DNA of 64,000 nt from Streptomyces sp. NK08204 (GCF_020400585.1 NZ_JAINVF010000005.1:370874-434873); one strand, 5' to 3'. Shown: positions 37,512-45,711, numbered from the stretch's first letter. Numbers and translations are program-made. The notes: generated by a model not told the origin, from the sequence alone.

Positions 37512-37978
37512 GAGAGGACCACCCGTTCGACGATGTGGTGCGAACACGGGAAACCGCCTCGCCCTGACCACGCTACTCCAGCTGGGGCGTCAGCCCGGCC
37601 GACCGCCGACGCGCCGCCCTGTACCGCAGCCTGACCCGACTCGGCTCCTCCTCGTCCCCGCCCAGGTCGGCGCCGGGCCGGGTGATGACTGACCAGGCAG
37701 CCGACATCGCGAGCCACCCGTACCTGCCACCGGAAGCCTGAAGGCCGCTCACCCGGTCGGCGGGCCCGGCGCGGGTGGGGGCGGGCGGCAGGTGGACCGT
37801 CGTGATCACCTGGCAGGTCTCCGTGCCCGTGCCGCGGTAGGCGTGCTGGGTGTCGGCACCGAGTCCTTCACCCCCTCGGTGAACCGGCGCCGTGGAGCGC
37901 CCAAGCCGGCGAATGGACCGCCGTGCACCGCGTCGGCCCCGCACAACCACAGGCCCGCGGCTGAACGTGCACCGGTCG
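37512..37978. other. Intergenic region between the DUF5994 gene and ribA
   Basis: 467 bp. A minus-strand frame of about 78 codons (GTG at 37807 to a stop at 37573, with GGAG upstream) has partly natural composition (GGRYGWLAMSAAWSVI) but no family I recognise; I leave it uncalled. No terminator with a clear hairpin and T-run was seen after ribA. Confidence 0.35.
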
Positions 37979-38659
37979 TCAGCCGGCGCTCAGCTCGGTC
38001 AGTCCGGCAAGTCCGGCAAGTCCGGTCGGCTCGGCGGGATCGGTCAGCTCGGTCAGGGGCAGCGTGTGCTGGGTCTGGAGGACCTTCGCCCGCAGGTAGC
38101 GGACGTTGTGCGCGGTGGTGAAGACGCCGGTCGGTACCCGGTCCCGTACGGCGACTCCCAGCACGCGCAACTGTTCGGCCTTGTCGGGGTTGTTGGACAG
38201 CAGGTCCAGTTCCCCGATGCCGAGGGCGCCCAGCATCTGCGCGGCGGCCGTGTAGTCGCGGGCGTCCTCCGGGAGGCCGAGGGCGGCGTTCGCTTCGTAG
38301 GTGTCGAGGCCCTGGTCCTGGAGGGCGTAGGCGTCGAGCTTGTTGTACAGGCCGATGCCGCGGCCCTCCTGACGGAGGTAGAGCAGGACGCCGCCGCGGT
38401 CGGCGATGCGTTCGACCGCCTCGCGCAGCTGCGGGCCGCAGTCGCAGCGGGCCGAGCCGAAGACGTCGCCGGTCAGGCACTCGGAGTGCAGGCGGACCAG
38501 GGGAACCGGCCCGGGGTCGCCGAGGATGACGGCGACGTGCTCCTGGCCGTCGGCCAGACCGTGGAAGGTGACGAGTTCGGCGTCGGCGCTGTAGCCGTCG
38601 TGGAAGCGCAGCGGCACCCGGACGCGGGCGCGCGGTGTGGCGGCGGGGGTGTCGGGCAT
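37979..38659 (-). CDS. ribA: GTP cyclohydrolase II
   Basis: First enzyme of riboflavin synthesis: it opens GTP to 2,5-diamino-6-ribosylamino-pyrimidinone phosphate with release of formate and pyrophosphate. The 226-residue single-domain protein lacks the fused RibB (DHBP synthase) half seen in many actinobacteria. The zinc ligands are Cys61, Cys72 and Cys74 (SECLTGD...RCDCG), the catalytic region is LRQEGRGIGL (about 95-104), and Tyr111 in DAYALQDQG matches E. coli Tyr105. Some streptomycete paralogues have Met there and make a formylated product; this one should be canonical. Two matching dyads precede the gene. Confidence 0.94.
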   Translation of the reverse strand: MPDTPAATPRARVRVPLRFHDGYSADAELVTFHGLADGQEHVAVILGDPGPVPLVRLHSECLTGDVFGSARCDCGPQLREAVERIADRGGVLLYLRQEGRGIGLYNKLDAYALQDQGLDTYEANAALGLPEDARDYTAAAQMLGALGIGELDLLSNNPDKAEQLRVLGVAVRDRVPTGVFTTAHNVRYLRAKVLQTQHTLPLTELTDPAEPTGLAGLAGLTELSAG

Positions 38660-38679
38660 GCGGTCCCTCCCAGGGCGGT

Positions 38680-38697
38680 TGCTTCACATTTGAAGCA
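38680..38697. promoter_or_regulatory. Operator-like dyad 1 upstream of ribA
   Basis: An 18-bp dyad with perfect 7-bp arms TGCTTCA and TGAAGCA around CATT. It contains the pattern TTCA-N3-TTGAA that recurs at 39306-39317 next to marR. Confidence 0.6.
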
Positions 38698-38720
38698 GTA
38701 GGTCACGGGACCCTACCGCA

Positions 38721-38738
38721 TGCTTAAAAGTTAAAGCA
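38721..38738. promoter_or_regulatory. Operator-like dyad 2 upstream of ribA
   Basis: TGCTT-N8-AAGCA, the same 18-bp length and ends as dyad 1, set 41 bp away (about four helical turns), so both would face the same side of the DNA. Confidence 0.5.
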
Positions 38739-38767
38739 ATCGTGACCGGTCGCTGCGCGGACGCGGG

Positions 38768-39286
38768 TCATCCGCACGACGAGCGGCGCCGCCACGGGAC
38801 GTCGCCGCCCGCCGTTGTCCCGGGCCCGGCGTCATCGCCCTGCAACCCGCCCGCGATCCCCGTGCAGATCTCCTCCAGCTGCCGGACCTGCTCCGGGGTG
38901 AGCCGGTCGAAGAGTGCGGCGCGCACCGTGTCGACGTGCCCGGGCGCCGTACGCTCCAGCACCGCCATCCCTTCGTCCGTCAGTGCCGCGAACCAGCTGC
39001 GCTTGTCCCATCCGCAGGCCTCGCGGCGCACCAGCCCGTCCCGCTCCAGCCGGGTCACCGCGTACGTCAGCCTGCTGCGCGTGATCTTCAGCCTCTCAGC
39101 GAGATCGGTCATGCGCAGCCGCCGGTCGGGCGACTCGGAGAGGTTGGCGAGCACGGAGTAGAACAGGTGTGGCATGCCGGCCTGCTGCTGGAGCTGCCGG
39201 TCGATCGCGTCCTCCAGCAGCTGGGAGGCGGCGATGTAGGCGCGCCACGCGCGCTGCTCCTCGGGCGTGAGCCAGCGGGTCGTCAT
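38768..39286 (-). CDS. MarR-family transcriptional regulator
   Basis: A 172-residue winged-helix regulator. Its DNA-binding part reads LRMTDLAERLKITRSRLTYAVTRLERDGLVRREACGWDKRSWFAALTDEG (about residues 59-108), the standard MarR recognition helix and wing. It lies between ribA (same strand) and the reductase-deaminase gene (divergent), so it probably controls both. The ATG at 39286 is preferred; extension to 39310 would run translation into the operator-like palindrome at 39298-39317. The C-terminus is a basic, probably disordered tail. Confidence 0.9.
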   Translation of the reverse strand: MTTRWLTPEEQRAWRAYIAASQLLEDAIDRQLQQQAGMPHLFYSVLANLSESPDRRLRMTDLAERLKITRSRLTYAVTRLERDGLVRREACGWDKRSWFAALTDEGMAVLERTAPGHVDTVRAALFDRLTPEQVRQLEEICTGIAGGLQGDDAGPGTTAGGDVPWRRRSSCG

Positions 39287-39297
39287 GCGGCCAGTGT

Positions 39298-39317
39298 AAG
39301 TTTGTTTCAAACTTGAA
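39298..39317. promoter_or_regulatory. Palindromic operator between marR and the reductase-deaminase gene
   Basis: AAGTTT and AAACTT form a perfect 6-bp dyad (39298-39314), overlapped by TTCA-N3-TTGAA (39306-39317), the same pattern as upstream of ribA. The A/T content and position immediately upstream of marR suit a MarR-family operator. Confidence 0.6.
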
Positions 39318-39407
39318 CCAAGCCAGCCGTCCGCCTGAGAAAGTGGGCCTCAGACAGTCCGCTCAGAAGGTACGACTCAGCAAGTCCGCTTCCGAAAGAG
39401 GACGCCG

Positions 39408-40544
39408 ATGCCCCTGCCGTACGTGCTGCTGTCCGCCGCCGTCTCCCTCGACGGCTACCTGGACGACACCGGCCCCGAGCGACTCCTGCTGTCCAGCCCG
39501 GCCGACTTCGACCGGGTCGACGAGACACGGGCCTCGGCCGACGCCGTCCTCATCGGCGCCGGCACCCTCCGAGCGGACAACCCACGGCTCCTGGTCAACT
39601 CCCCGGAGCGCCGCGCGGCCCGCGTCGGTGCGGGCAGGCCGGAGTATCCGCTGAAGGTGACGGTCACCGCCTCCGGTGACCTCGACCCGGCCGCCTGCTT
39701 CTGGCACACCGGCGGCGAGAAGCTCGTCTACACCACCGACGAGGGCGCCGAGCGGGCCCGCCGCCTCGGTGTCGCAGCCGATGTCGTGCCGCTCGGCCCC
39801 GGCCTCGACTGGCGGGCCCTGCTGGAGCACCTGCACGACGTGCGCGGCGTACGGCGCCTGATGGTCGAGGGCGGCGGCACCGTCCACACCCAGCTCCTCC
39901 AGCAGGGCCTCGCCGACGAACTCCAGCTGGTCCTCGCCCCTCTGCTCGTCGGGGACCCGAAGGCCCCCCGGCTGTTCGGCCCGGGTGCGTACCAGGCCGG
40001 TCGTCTCCGTCTCACCGAGACCCGCCGCATCGAGGACGTCGTACTGATGCGGTACGAGCCGACCGCGCCCGGAACCGGCCGGTCGGTCACGGCCGCCGAC
40101 CGGCACTGGACGCGCATCGCATGCGAGCTGGCAGCGCTGTGCCCGCCCTCGGAGACGGCGTTCAGCGTGGGGGCGGTGGTGGTGGCCGAGGACGGGACCG
40201 AGCTGGCGCGCGGCCACTCGCGGGAGGGTGGCGACCCGGTCGTCCACGCGGAGGAGGCGGCGCTGGCGAAGATCGGCCCGGCCGACCCGAGGCTGCCCTC
40301 GGCCACCGTCTACAGCAGCCTGGAGCCCTGTGCCCGCCGGGCCTCACGGCCCGCTCCCTGTGCGCGGCTGATCCTGTCGGCGGGGGTGCGGCGGGTGGTC
40401 ACGGCCTGGCGCGAGCCGGACACGTTCGTGGCGGCGGCCGACGGTACCGGACTGCTGTCGGCCGAGGGCGTCGACGTCGTCCTGCTGACCGAGTACGAGG
40501 AGTCGGCCATGGCGCCGAACCGTCACCTGCTGACCGGTGAATAA
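39408..40544 (+). CDS. Fused pyrimidine reductase-deaminase, RibD-like with reversed domain order
   Basis: A 378-residue fusion. Residues 1-215 form a RibD C-terminal-type reductase (SLDGYLDD near 13-20, IGAGTLRADNPRLLV near 49-63, LMVEGGGTVHTQLL near 151-164). Residues 230-378 form a zinc deaminase of the CMP/RibD type: HAEEAAL (zinc His280, catalytic Glu282) and EPCARRASRPAPC (zinc Cys308 and Cys318). Canonical RibD/RibG has the deaminase first, so the order is reversed. With ribA nearby, conversion of the ribA product to the ribitylamino-uracil precursor is likely; a divergent pathway is also possible. ATG at 39408 has AGAGGA upstream. A repeated AGTCCGCT element lies in its leader (39353-39390). 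Confidence 0.87.
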   Translation: MPLPYVLLSAAVSLDGYLDDTGPERLLLSSPADFDRVDETRASADAVLIGAGTLRADNPRLLVNSPERRAARVGAGRPEYPLKVTVTASGDLDPAACFWHTGGEKLVYTTDEGAERARRLGVAADVVPLGPGLDWRALLEHLHDVRGVRRLMVEGGGTVHTQLLQQGLADELQLVLAPLLVGDPKAPRLFGPGAYQAGRLRLTETRRIEDVVLMRYEPTAPGTGRSVTAADRHWTRIACELAALCPPSETAFSVGAVVVAEDGTELARGHSREGGDPVVHAEEAALAKIGPADPRLPSATVYSSLEPCARRASRPAPCARLILSAGVRRVVTAWREPDTFVAAADGTGLLSAEGVDVVLLTEYEESAMAPNRHLLTGE

Positions 40545-40574
40545 ACCGGTGTGCTCGCCGCCCCGCGGATGGCG

Positions 40575-40580
40575 TACACT
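40575..40580 (+). promoter_or_regulatory. Probable -10 element for the initiator tRNA
   Basis: TACACT lies 14 bp before the tRNA 5' end, consistent with a vegetative promoter and a short leader. Confidence 0.45.
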
Positions 40581-40593
40581 AGAGCCATACCGA

Positions 40594-40667
40594 CGCGGGG
40601 TGGAGCAGCTCGGTAGCTCGCTGGGCTCATAACCCAGAGGTCGCAGGTTCAAATCCTGTCCCCGCTA
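40594..40667 (+). tRNA. Initiator tRNA-fMet(CAT)
   Basis: A plus-strand 74-nt cloverleaf with acceptor CGCGGGG against CCCCGCT, leaving an unpaired C1-T72 end. The anticodon stem CTGGG/CCCAG has three G-C pairs and the anticodon is CAT. Both features mark an initiator tRNA. A strong terminator follows at 40675-40713. Confidence 0.94.
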
Positions 40668-40674
40668 CTGAAGG

Positions 40675-40713
40675 CTCAGGGCCGGAATCCAGTACATGGA
40701 TTCCGGCCCTGAG
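40675..40713 (+). terminator. Terminator of tRNA-fMet
   Basis: Perfect 17-bp arms beginning CTCAGGGCCGG and ending CCGGCCCTGAG around GTACA, followed by TGTTTG. Confidence 0.9.
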
Positions 40714-40979
40714 TGTTTGCGTCATCGGATGGCTTCGGGTGGCGCAGACACTCAGGGTGACCGGTCGACAGCCGTACGCATAATATCTGAGTCACCATCA
40801 AAAACACCGTGACTCCTGAATCCCGGTCAAGTCGCCCTTTTTCTCTCGGTTATGACGCTTATATCCACCCCGCAACGCGTTAATGATCAAGCTGAACGGC
40901 TTGGAATCTGACAGCTGGGTCTATTAACGTTCGATAACGCAGCGCGGTCGTCCCAGCCGTCACCAGAGGCGGCTCCGCG
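40714..40979. promoter_or_regulatory. Promoter region of the riboswitch-controlled peptidase gene
   Basis: About 265 bp, unusually A/T-rich for this genome between 40780 and 40940 (for example TTTTTCTCTC and GTCTATTAACGTTCGATAACG). It must hold the promoter for the c-di-AMP riboswitch transcript. A clear -35/-10 pair could not be chosen by eye. Confidence 0.45.
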
Positions 40980-41130
40980 CTCACGCGCCGAATCCCGTGA
41001 GGGAACCGGGGAACCACCACCTTGGGGTGAATCGCGCGGACGCCGTCATGAACTCGAGCGAGTCCACGACAGGCTCCCGCGTGTAGGAGACCTTCCTGCT
41101 CCGAACCCGTCAGCTAACCCGGTAGGCGGA
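40980..41130 (+). ncRNA. c-di-AMP (ydaO/yuaA) riboswitch
   Basis: The leader carries the conserved blocks of the ydaO class in order: GGGAACCGGGGAACCA (about 41000-41016), TTGGGGTGAATCG (about 41022-41034), then CCGAACCCGTCAGCTAACCC (41101-41120) and GGTAGGCG. CGCC near 40988 can pair with the terminal GGCG to close stem P1. This class binds cyclic di-AMP and in actinobacteria typically turns off cell-wall hydrolase genes. Here it sits 22 bp before the start of the M23 peptidase gene, so control at translation or by transcript structure is likely. Exact ends are approximate. Confidence 0.9.
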
Positions 41131-41152
41131 GGAAGGAAAGGAGTGCGCCCGC

Positions 41153-42190
41153 GTGGCGTCCAACCGGCCTGCCCCAGAAGCCCCGTTCATCCCGGCTCAG
41201 CGCGAGACCGAAGCCTTCGGCTACGGCCCCCACCCGGCCGAAGAGGGGCCCTGGGAGGAGTGGAACCCCACCGAGGAGTCCGTCCGCCCGGTCCGCGGCC
41301 GGCACCGTGTCGCCAAGCAGCGCGGCGGACTCGCGCGCAGCTCCACCGTCCTCGGCGTCGGCGTCCTGGCCGCGGTCGGCGCGGGCGGCATCGCCAGCGC
41401 AAACTCCGGCAAGCCCCCGGTCGCCGTCTCGCTGCCCGACCTGCCCTCCTCCGTCGACTCCCTGCTCGAGGACGGTTCCCCGCACGCGCCCGAGGCGGCC
41501 ACCGAGGACACGCTCAGCCAGGTCGGCGTGGACTCCGCGGACGCGCGGAGCAACACGGACGCGGGTGAGGCCCTGCGCAACCGGATCATGGCCCAGGCCG
41601 AGCAGCAGCAGGGCCAGGCCGACAGCAAGGCCACCGCCGCTGCGGTCGCCGCCGCCGAGAAGCAGACGGACGCCGCGGCTGCGAAGGCGGAGCAGGAGGC
41701 CGCCGCCAAGGCCGCCGCCGCCAAGGAGCAGGCCGAGGCCATCGCGAAGAAGAAGGCCGAGGCCGAGCGCCTGGCCCAGCTGGCCAAGCAGTTCACCCTG
41801 CCCGTCGTCTCGTACACCCTGACCGGCACCTTCGGGCAGCCCGGCTCGATGTGGTCCTCCGGCTACCACACCGGCCTCGACTTCGCCGCTCCCACGGGCA
41901 CGCTCATCAAGGCCGTCCACAGCGGCACCGTCACGCAGGCGGGCTGGGCCGGCGCCTACGGCTACCGGACCGTGCTGACCCTGGACGACGGCACCGAGCT
42001 GTGGTTCTGCCACCAGTCCTCGATCAACGTCAGCGTCGGCCAGAAGGTCAACACCGGCGACGTCATCGGCCGCATCGGCGCCACCGGCAACGTCACCGGC
42101 CCGCACCTCCACCTGGAGGTCCACCCCGGCGGCCAGGCGACCGCCGTCGACCCGATGACCTGGCTGCGCGACAAGGGCCTCAACCCCTGA
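41153..42190 (+). CDS. M23/LytM-family cell-wall peptidase
   Basis: A 345-residue murein endopeptidase homologue. A cytoplasmic, acidic N-terminus (1-55) precedes one hydrophobic segment (about 64-83), then an Ala/Lys/Glu-rich coiled coil (about 140-213), then the M23 domain (about 220-345). Zinc and catalytic residues are His239 and Asp243 in HTGLDF, and His318 and His320 in HLHLEV. The usual AHLS motif before the last part reads CHQSS here, keeping the His. It probably cuts peptidoglycan cross-links during growth. Expression should respond to c-di-AMP through the riboswitch immediately upstream. GTG start behind AAAGGAG. Confidence 0.93.
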   Translation: MASNRPAPEAPFIPAQRETEAFGYGPHPAEEGPWEEWNPTEESVRPVRGRHRVAKQRGGLARSSTVLGVGVLAAVGAGGIASANSGKPPVAVSLPDLPSSVDSLLEDGSPHAPEAATEDTLSQVGVDSADARSNTDAGEALRNRIMAQAEQQQGQADSKATAAAVAAAEKQTDAAAAKAEQEAAAKAAAAKEQAEAIAKKKAEAERLAQLAKQFTLPVVSYTLTGTFGQPGSMWSSGYHTGLDFAAPTGTLIKAVHSGTVTQAGWAGAYGYRTVLTLDDGTELWFCHQSSINVSVGQKVNTGDVIGRIGATGNVTGPHLHLEVHPGGQATAVDPMTWLRDKGLNP

Positions 42191-42361
42191 TCCGTCCCGC
42201 CTCCGCGGACACCACCCCCCGCCCCGGCGGTCCTGACGGCACCCCCCCGACGTCAGGGCTGCCGGTTCGCTTCCGGCGCGCGCCCCTGCCCCTCGCGTTT
42301 CCGGCGCCCCGCCGCCCCGCTGCACGGAATGTGACCACCGGTGCCGGTGTTGCCGCAGAGC

Positions 42362-43306
42362 ATGACTGCTCTGCGCACACTCGGCTCCTCCGACCTGGAA
42401 GTCTTCCCGCTCGCCCTCGGCGGCAACGTCTTCGGCTGGACCGCCGACGAGGAAACGTCCTTCGCCGTCCTCGACGCCTACGCGGCGGCCGGCGGCAACT
42501 TCGTCGACACCGCGGACTCCTACTCGGCCTGGGCCGAGGGCAACAGGGGTGGCGAGTCGGAGACCATCATCGGCAAGTGGCTGAAGGCCCGTGGCAACCG
42601 CTCCGACATCGTCGTCGCGACCAAGGTCAGCCAGCACCCGGACTACCAGGGCCTGTCCGCGGCCACCATCAAGGCCGCCGCGGACGCCTCCCTGCGCCGT
42701 CTGGGCACCGACCACATCGACCTCTACTACACCCACTTCGACAAGCCCGAGGTGCCGGTCGAGGAGATCATCGGCGCCCTGGACGAGCTGGTGAAGGCCG
42801 GGAAGGTCCGGCACATCGCGGCCTCCAACATCACCCCGGAGCGCCTCCAGGCCTCCCTCGACTTCTCCCGCCGCGAGGGCCTCGCCCGTTACGTCGCCCT
42901 CCAGCCCCACTACAACCTGGTCTCCCGCGACACCTACGAGGGCCCGCTGCGCGACCTCACCGCCCGCGAGGGCCTCGCGGCCGTCCCGTACTTCTCGCTG
43001 GCCTCGGGTTTCCTCACCGGCAAGTACCGTCCCGGTACGACGGTCGACAGCGCCCGCGCCGGCGCGGCCGCGAAACACCTGGACTCCGAGCGCGGACGCC
43101 GTGTCCTCGCTGCCCTGGACGAGATCGCCGAGGCCCACGAGGCCTCCGTGGCCACCGTCGCCCTCGCCTGGCTGGCGGCCCAGCCGACGATCACGGCACC
43201 GATCGCCTCCGCACGGACGGTGGACCAGCTGCCGGCACTGCTGGGCGTGGCGGAGCTGAGGCTGACGGACGCGGACCTGAAGCAGCTGGCGGAGGCGTCG
43301 GCCTAG
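42362..43306 (+). CDS. Aldo/keto reductase
   Basis: A 314-residue NADPH-dependent aldo/keto reductase with a TIM-barrel pattern. The catalytic tetrad is visible: Asp in DTADSY, Tyr in DSYSAW (about residue 53), Lys in VATKVS (about 84) and His in YYTHFD (about 125). The NADP-binding end includes GASNITPE-like AASNITPE and PIASARTVDQL. The substrate is unknown. The ATG at 42362 follows a GCAGAG ribosome site, 171 bp after the peptidase gene. Confidence 0.93.
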   Translation: MTALRTLGSSDLEVFPLALGGNVFGWTADEETSFAVLDAYAAAGGNFVDTADSYSAWAEGNRGGESETIIGKWLKARGNRSDIVVATKVSQHPDYQGLSAATIKAAADASLRRLGTDHIDLYYTHFDKPEVPVEEIIGALDELVKAGKVRHIAASNITPERLQASLDFSRREGLARYVALQPHYNLVSRDTYEGPLRDLTAREGLAAVPYFSLASGFLTGKYRPGTTVDSARAGAAAKHLDSERGRRVLAALDEIAEAHEASVATVALAWLAAQPTITAPIASARTVDQLPALLGVAELRLTDADLKQLAEASA

Positions 43307-43347
43307 CACCGTCCGTTCCGGCGGTGCCGCCTCCGCAACCCACCGGG

Positions 43348-44631
43348 CTACGTCCGATACGGGTTGTACGCGGGGTACGGCACCGCCGGATACCCGTACG
43401 GACCCCAGTACACCGGCGCCGGAGCGGAGGCCCTGGCCGCGTACTCCAACGCCGGCCGCGAGACATCCCTGCGCTTCCACAGCTCCGCCAGCAGCTCCCG
43501 CTCCCGTACGGCGAAGTCGGGCCCGGCCCGCCCCCGTCGGGCCCGGTGCCGCAGGAACGCCAGCGAGGTGGCGCTGGCCTCGTACTCCGCCACCGCGCGT
43601 GCCGCGGGACGTCCCCCCAAGTGCCGCCGGGCGTGGTCGCGGGCCAGCCGCCGCGCCCGCATCGAACCGAGCACGAACGGCTCGGCCGGCCCGAGCCACC
43701 CGGTGTACACATACGGCGGCAGCTCCTCCCGCACGGTCCGCAGCTCCCGCTGCCGCGTCCAGATCGCGAGCCAGGTCACCAGCCCGAACGCGGGCATCAT
43801 GAACGCGCCGTAGACGGCGAAGAACCCGTAATGGCCGAAGGCCGAGGAGCCGTTCCAGAGGGCGTGCACGCCCATCGCGAGCAGCAGCGCGCCGAGCGGG
43901 ACCAGTACGCGCCGTACGTGCTGCCGGTCGGCGGACCGCGCGGCGAGGCCGAAGCCGATGCCGGTGAGCACGGTGAACAGGGGGTGCGCGAACGGGGACA
44001 TCACGATGCGCACGAAGAAGGTGGCGGCGGTGACGGAGGCGATGCCGCGGTCGCCGGTGAGCTGGTCCGTCCCGAAGGCCGTGCCGAGGTAGAGGACGTT
44101 CTCGGTGAACGCGAACCCGGTGGCGGTGATCCCGGCTATCACCACCCCATCCACGATCCCGGTGAAGTCCCGTCTGCGGAAGACGAAGACCAGCAGCACG
44201 GCCGCGGCCTTCGCGGACTCCTCGACGATCGGGGCTATCACGGTGGCGCCGAGCGTGTCGGCGCTCGCGGGATCCGCGGTGGCTATCCACTTCGTCGCGA
44301 AGCTGTTGGCGACGATGGCGATCAGCGCCGCCGCGCACGCGCCCCAGGCGAACGCGAACAGCAGGTTCCGCCAGGGGCCCGGCTCCACCCGGTCCAGCCA
44401 GCAGAAGGCAGCGATGAGCCACGGCACCGGCAGCCCGGCCAGCCCGAGCCCGACGAGGAACCCCTCGGTTCCGGTCTGCCGGCGTACCAGCGCGAGGATG
44501 ACCAGGCCGGACAGGGCGAGCAGGGTGACCAGCGCCCCGTATCGCACCCAGCCGCGCTGCCACCAGTGCGGGTCGGGGAGCGAGCCGTCGCCGGGGGCGG
44601 CGTACGGCGGGTACGGAGGACTGGTGGCCAC
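43348..44631 (-). CDS. PrsW-family intramembrane protease-like protein
   Basis: A 427-residue polytopic membrane protein with about eight hydrophobic helices between residues 30 and 285. PrsW family signatures are PIVEESAKAAAVLL (paired Glu, about residue 139), TGFAFTENVLYLG (about 175-187), FAHPLFTVLTGIGFG (about 220-234) and a late VHALWNGSS histidine. PrsW of Bacillus cleaves an anti-sigma factor; here the target is unknown. The soluble C-terminal tail (300-427) is basic and ends with a Tyr/Pro-rich segment. It is convergent with the aldo/keto reductase. Confidence 0.9.
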   Translation of the reverse strand: MATSPPYPPYAAPGDGSLPDPHWWQRGWVRYGALVTLLALSGLVILALVRRQTGTEGFLVGLGLAGLPVPWLIAAFCWLDRVEPGPWRNLLFAFAWGACAAALIAIVANSFATKWIATADPASADTLGATVIAPIVEESAKAAAVLLVFVFRRRDFTGIVDGVVIAGITATGFAFTENVLYLGTAFGTDQLTGDRGIASVTAATFFVRIVMSPFAHPLFTVLTGIGFGLAARSADRQHVRRVLVPLGALLLAMGVHALWNGSSAFGHYGFFAVYGAFMMPAFGLVTWLAIWTRQRELRTVREELPPYVYTGWLGPAEPFVLGSMRARRLARDHARRHLGGRPAARAVAEYEASATSLAFLRHRARRGRAGPDFAVRERELLAELWKRRDVSRPALEYAARASAPAPVYWGPYGYPAVPYPAYNPYRT

Positions 44632-44743
44632 GGCATCGACCCTAACGGTGGCAGGGCGAGGGACGAGGAGAGCTGGTGCTGGTGCCGTCGTCGGTAGGCG
44701 TGCGGTTGTCGCTCGCGGTATTGCTCGCGGTTGTCGGTCGCGG

Positions 44744-45601
44744 TTATCGGTCGGCGTGCGGCTGTCGGTCCCGGTGCGGTACGCGCCGGAAGATCAGATC
44801 GTTCACCACGTGTCCCTTGTCCAGTCCCTGCCCCTCGAAACGGGTCAGCGGCCGGAAGTCGGGGCGTGGCGCGAAACCGCCGTCTGCCTGGGTGTTCTCG
44901 AAGTCGGGGTGCGCGGTGAGCACATCGAGCATCTGCTCGGCGTACGGCTCCCAGTCGGTCGCGCAGTGCACGGTCGCCCCGGGCTTGAGCCGGGTCGCGG
45001 CGAGCGTCAGGAACTCGGGCTGGATGAGCCGCCGCTTGTGATGCCGCTTCTTGGGCCAGGGGTCCGGGAAGTAGACGCGCAGCCCGTCCAGTGAGTCGGG
45101 CCGCAGCATCTCCCTGAGCAGGATGATCGCGTCGCCGTTGGCGACCCGGATGTTGGAAAGCCCGTTCTGCTCGGCGAGGCTGAGGAGGTTTCCCTGCCCC
45201 GGGGTGTGGACGTCCACGGCGAGGACGTTGGTGCCGGGGTCCGCGGCGGCCATCTGCGCGGTGGCCTCACCCATGCCGAACCCGATCTCCAGGACGACGG
45301 GGTTGGTGTTCCCGAACAGCTGGACGGGGTCGATGGTCTGCTGTCCGTCGATGTCCAGCCCCCACGTGGGCCACAGCCGTTGCAGGGCGTCGGCCTGCCC
45401 GGCGGTCACCCGGCTCCGGCGCGGCTGGAAGCTCCGGATGCGCCGCTCGAAGTGCGACCCGGCGGGGTCGGCCTTGGGCCCGTTCGGGAACCGCGGCTCA
45501 CCTCTGGGCCGGGTGTGCTGGGCGGAGACACCGGGGACGTGGGTGTGAGGCACGGCGGCGACGGGCTGCGGTGCTTCGGGGGTGTTCAGGGAGTCAGACA
45601 C
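44744..45601 (-). CDS. trmB: tRNA (guanine-N7)-methyltransferase
   Basis: SAM-dependent methylation of G46 in tRNA variable loops. The 285-residue protein carries VLEIGFGMGE (SAM-binding loop, about residues 107-116), the acidic AVDVH after strand 2, and the TrmB signature YFPDPWPKKRHHKRRLIQPEF (about 178-198, quoted in part). The first 70 residues form a streptomycete-type extension. GTG at 45601 is preferred; extension to 45715 would add a Pro/Arg-rich stretch overlapping the next gene. Confidence 0.94.
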   Translation of the reverse strand: MSDSLNTPEAPQPVAAVPHTHVPGVSAQHTRPRGEPRFPNGPKADPAGSHFERRIRSFQPRRSRVTAGQADALQRLWPTWGLDIDGQQTIDPVQLFGNTNPVVLEIGFGMGEATAQMAAADPGTNVLAVDVHTPGQGNLLSLAEQNGLSNIRVANGDAIILLREMLRPDSLDGLRVYFPDPWPKKRHHKRRLIQPEFLTLAATRLKPGATVHCATDWEPYAEQMLDVLTAHPDFENTQADGGFAPRPDFRPLTRFEGQGLDKGHVVNDLIFRRVPHRDRQPHADR

Positions 45602-45711
45602 AGTAAGACCGAGTTTACGGCTGCCGGGACGGCGCCCTGTCAGCGGAGAGACGGGTGGGGGGACGGTTGGGTGAGCAGGGGAAAGGCCGGTGGAAGGGCC
45701 GGCGCAAGGGC

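Noticed and set aside
37573..37807. A 78-codon minus-strand frame with a GTG start and GGAG upstream
   Set aside because: Composition is only partly natural and no family is recognised; conservation data would be needed, so it is mentioned only in the intergenic entry.
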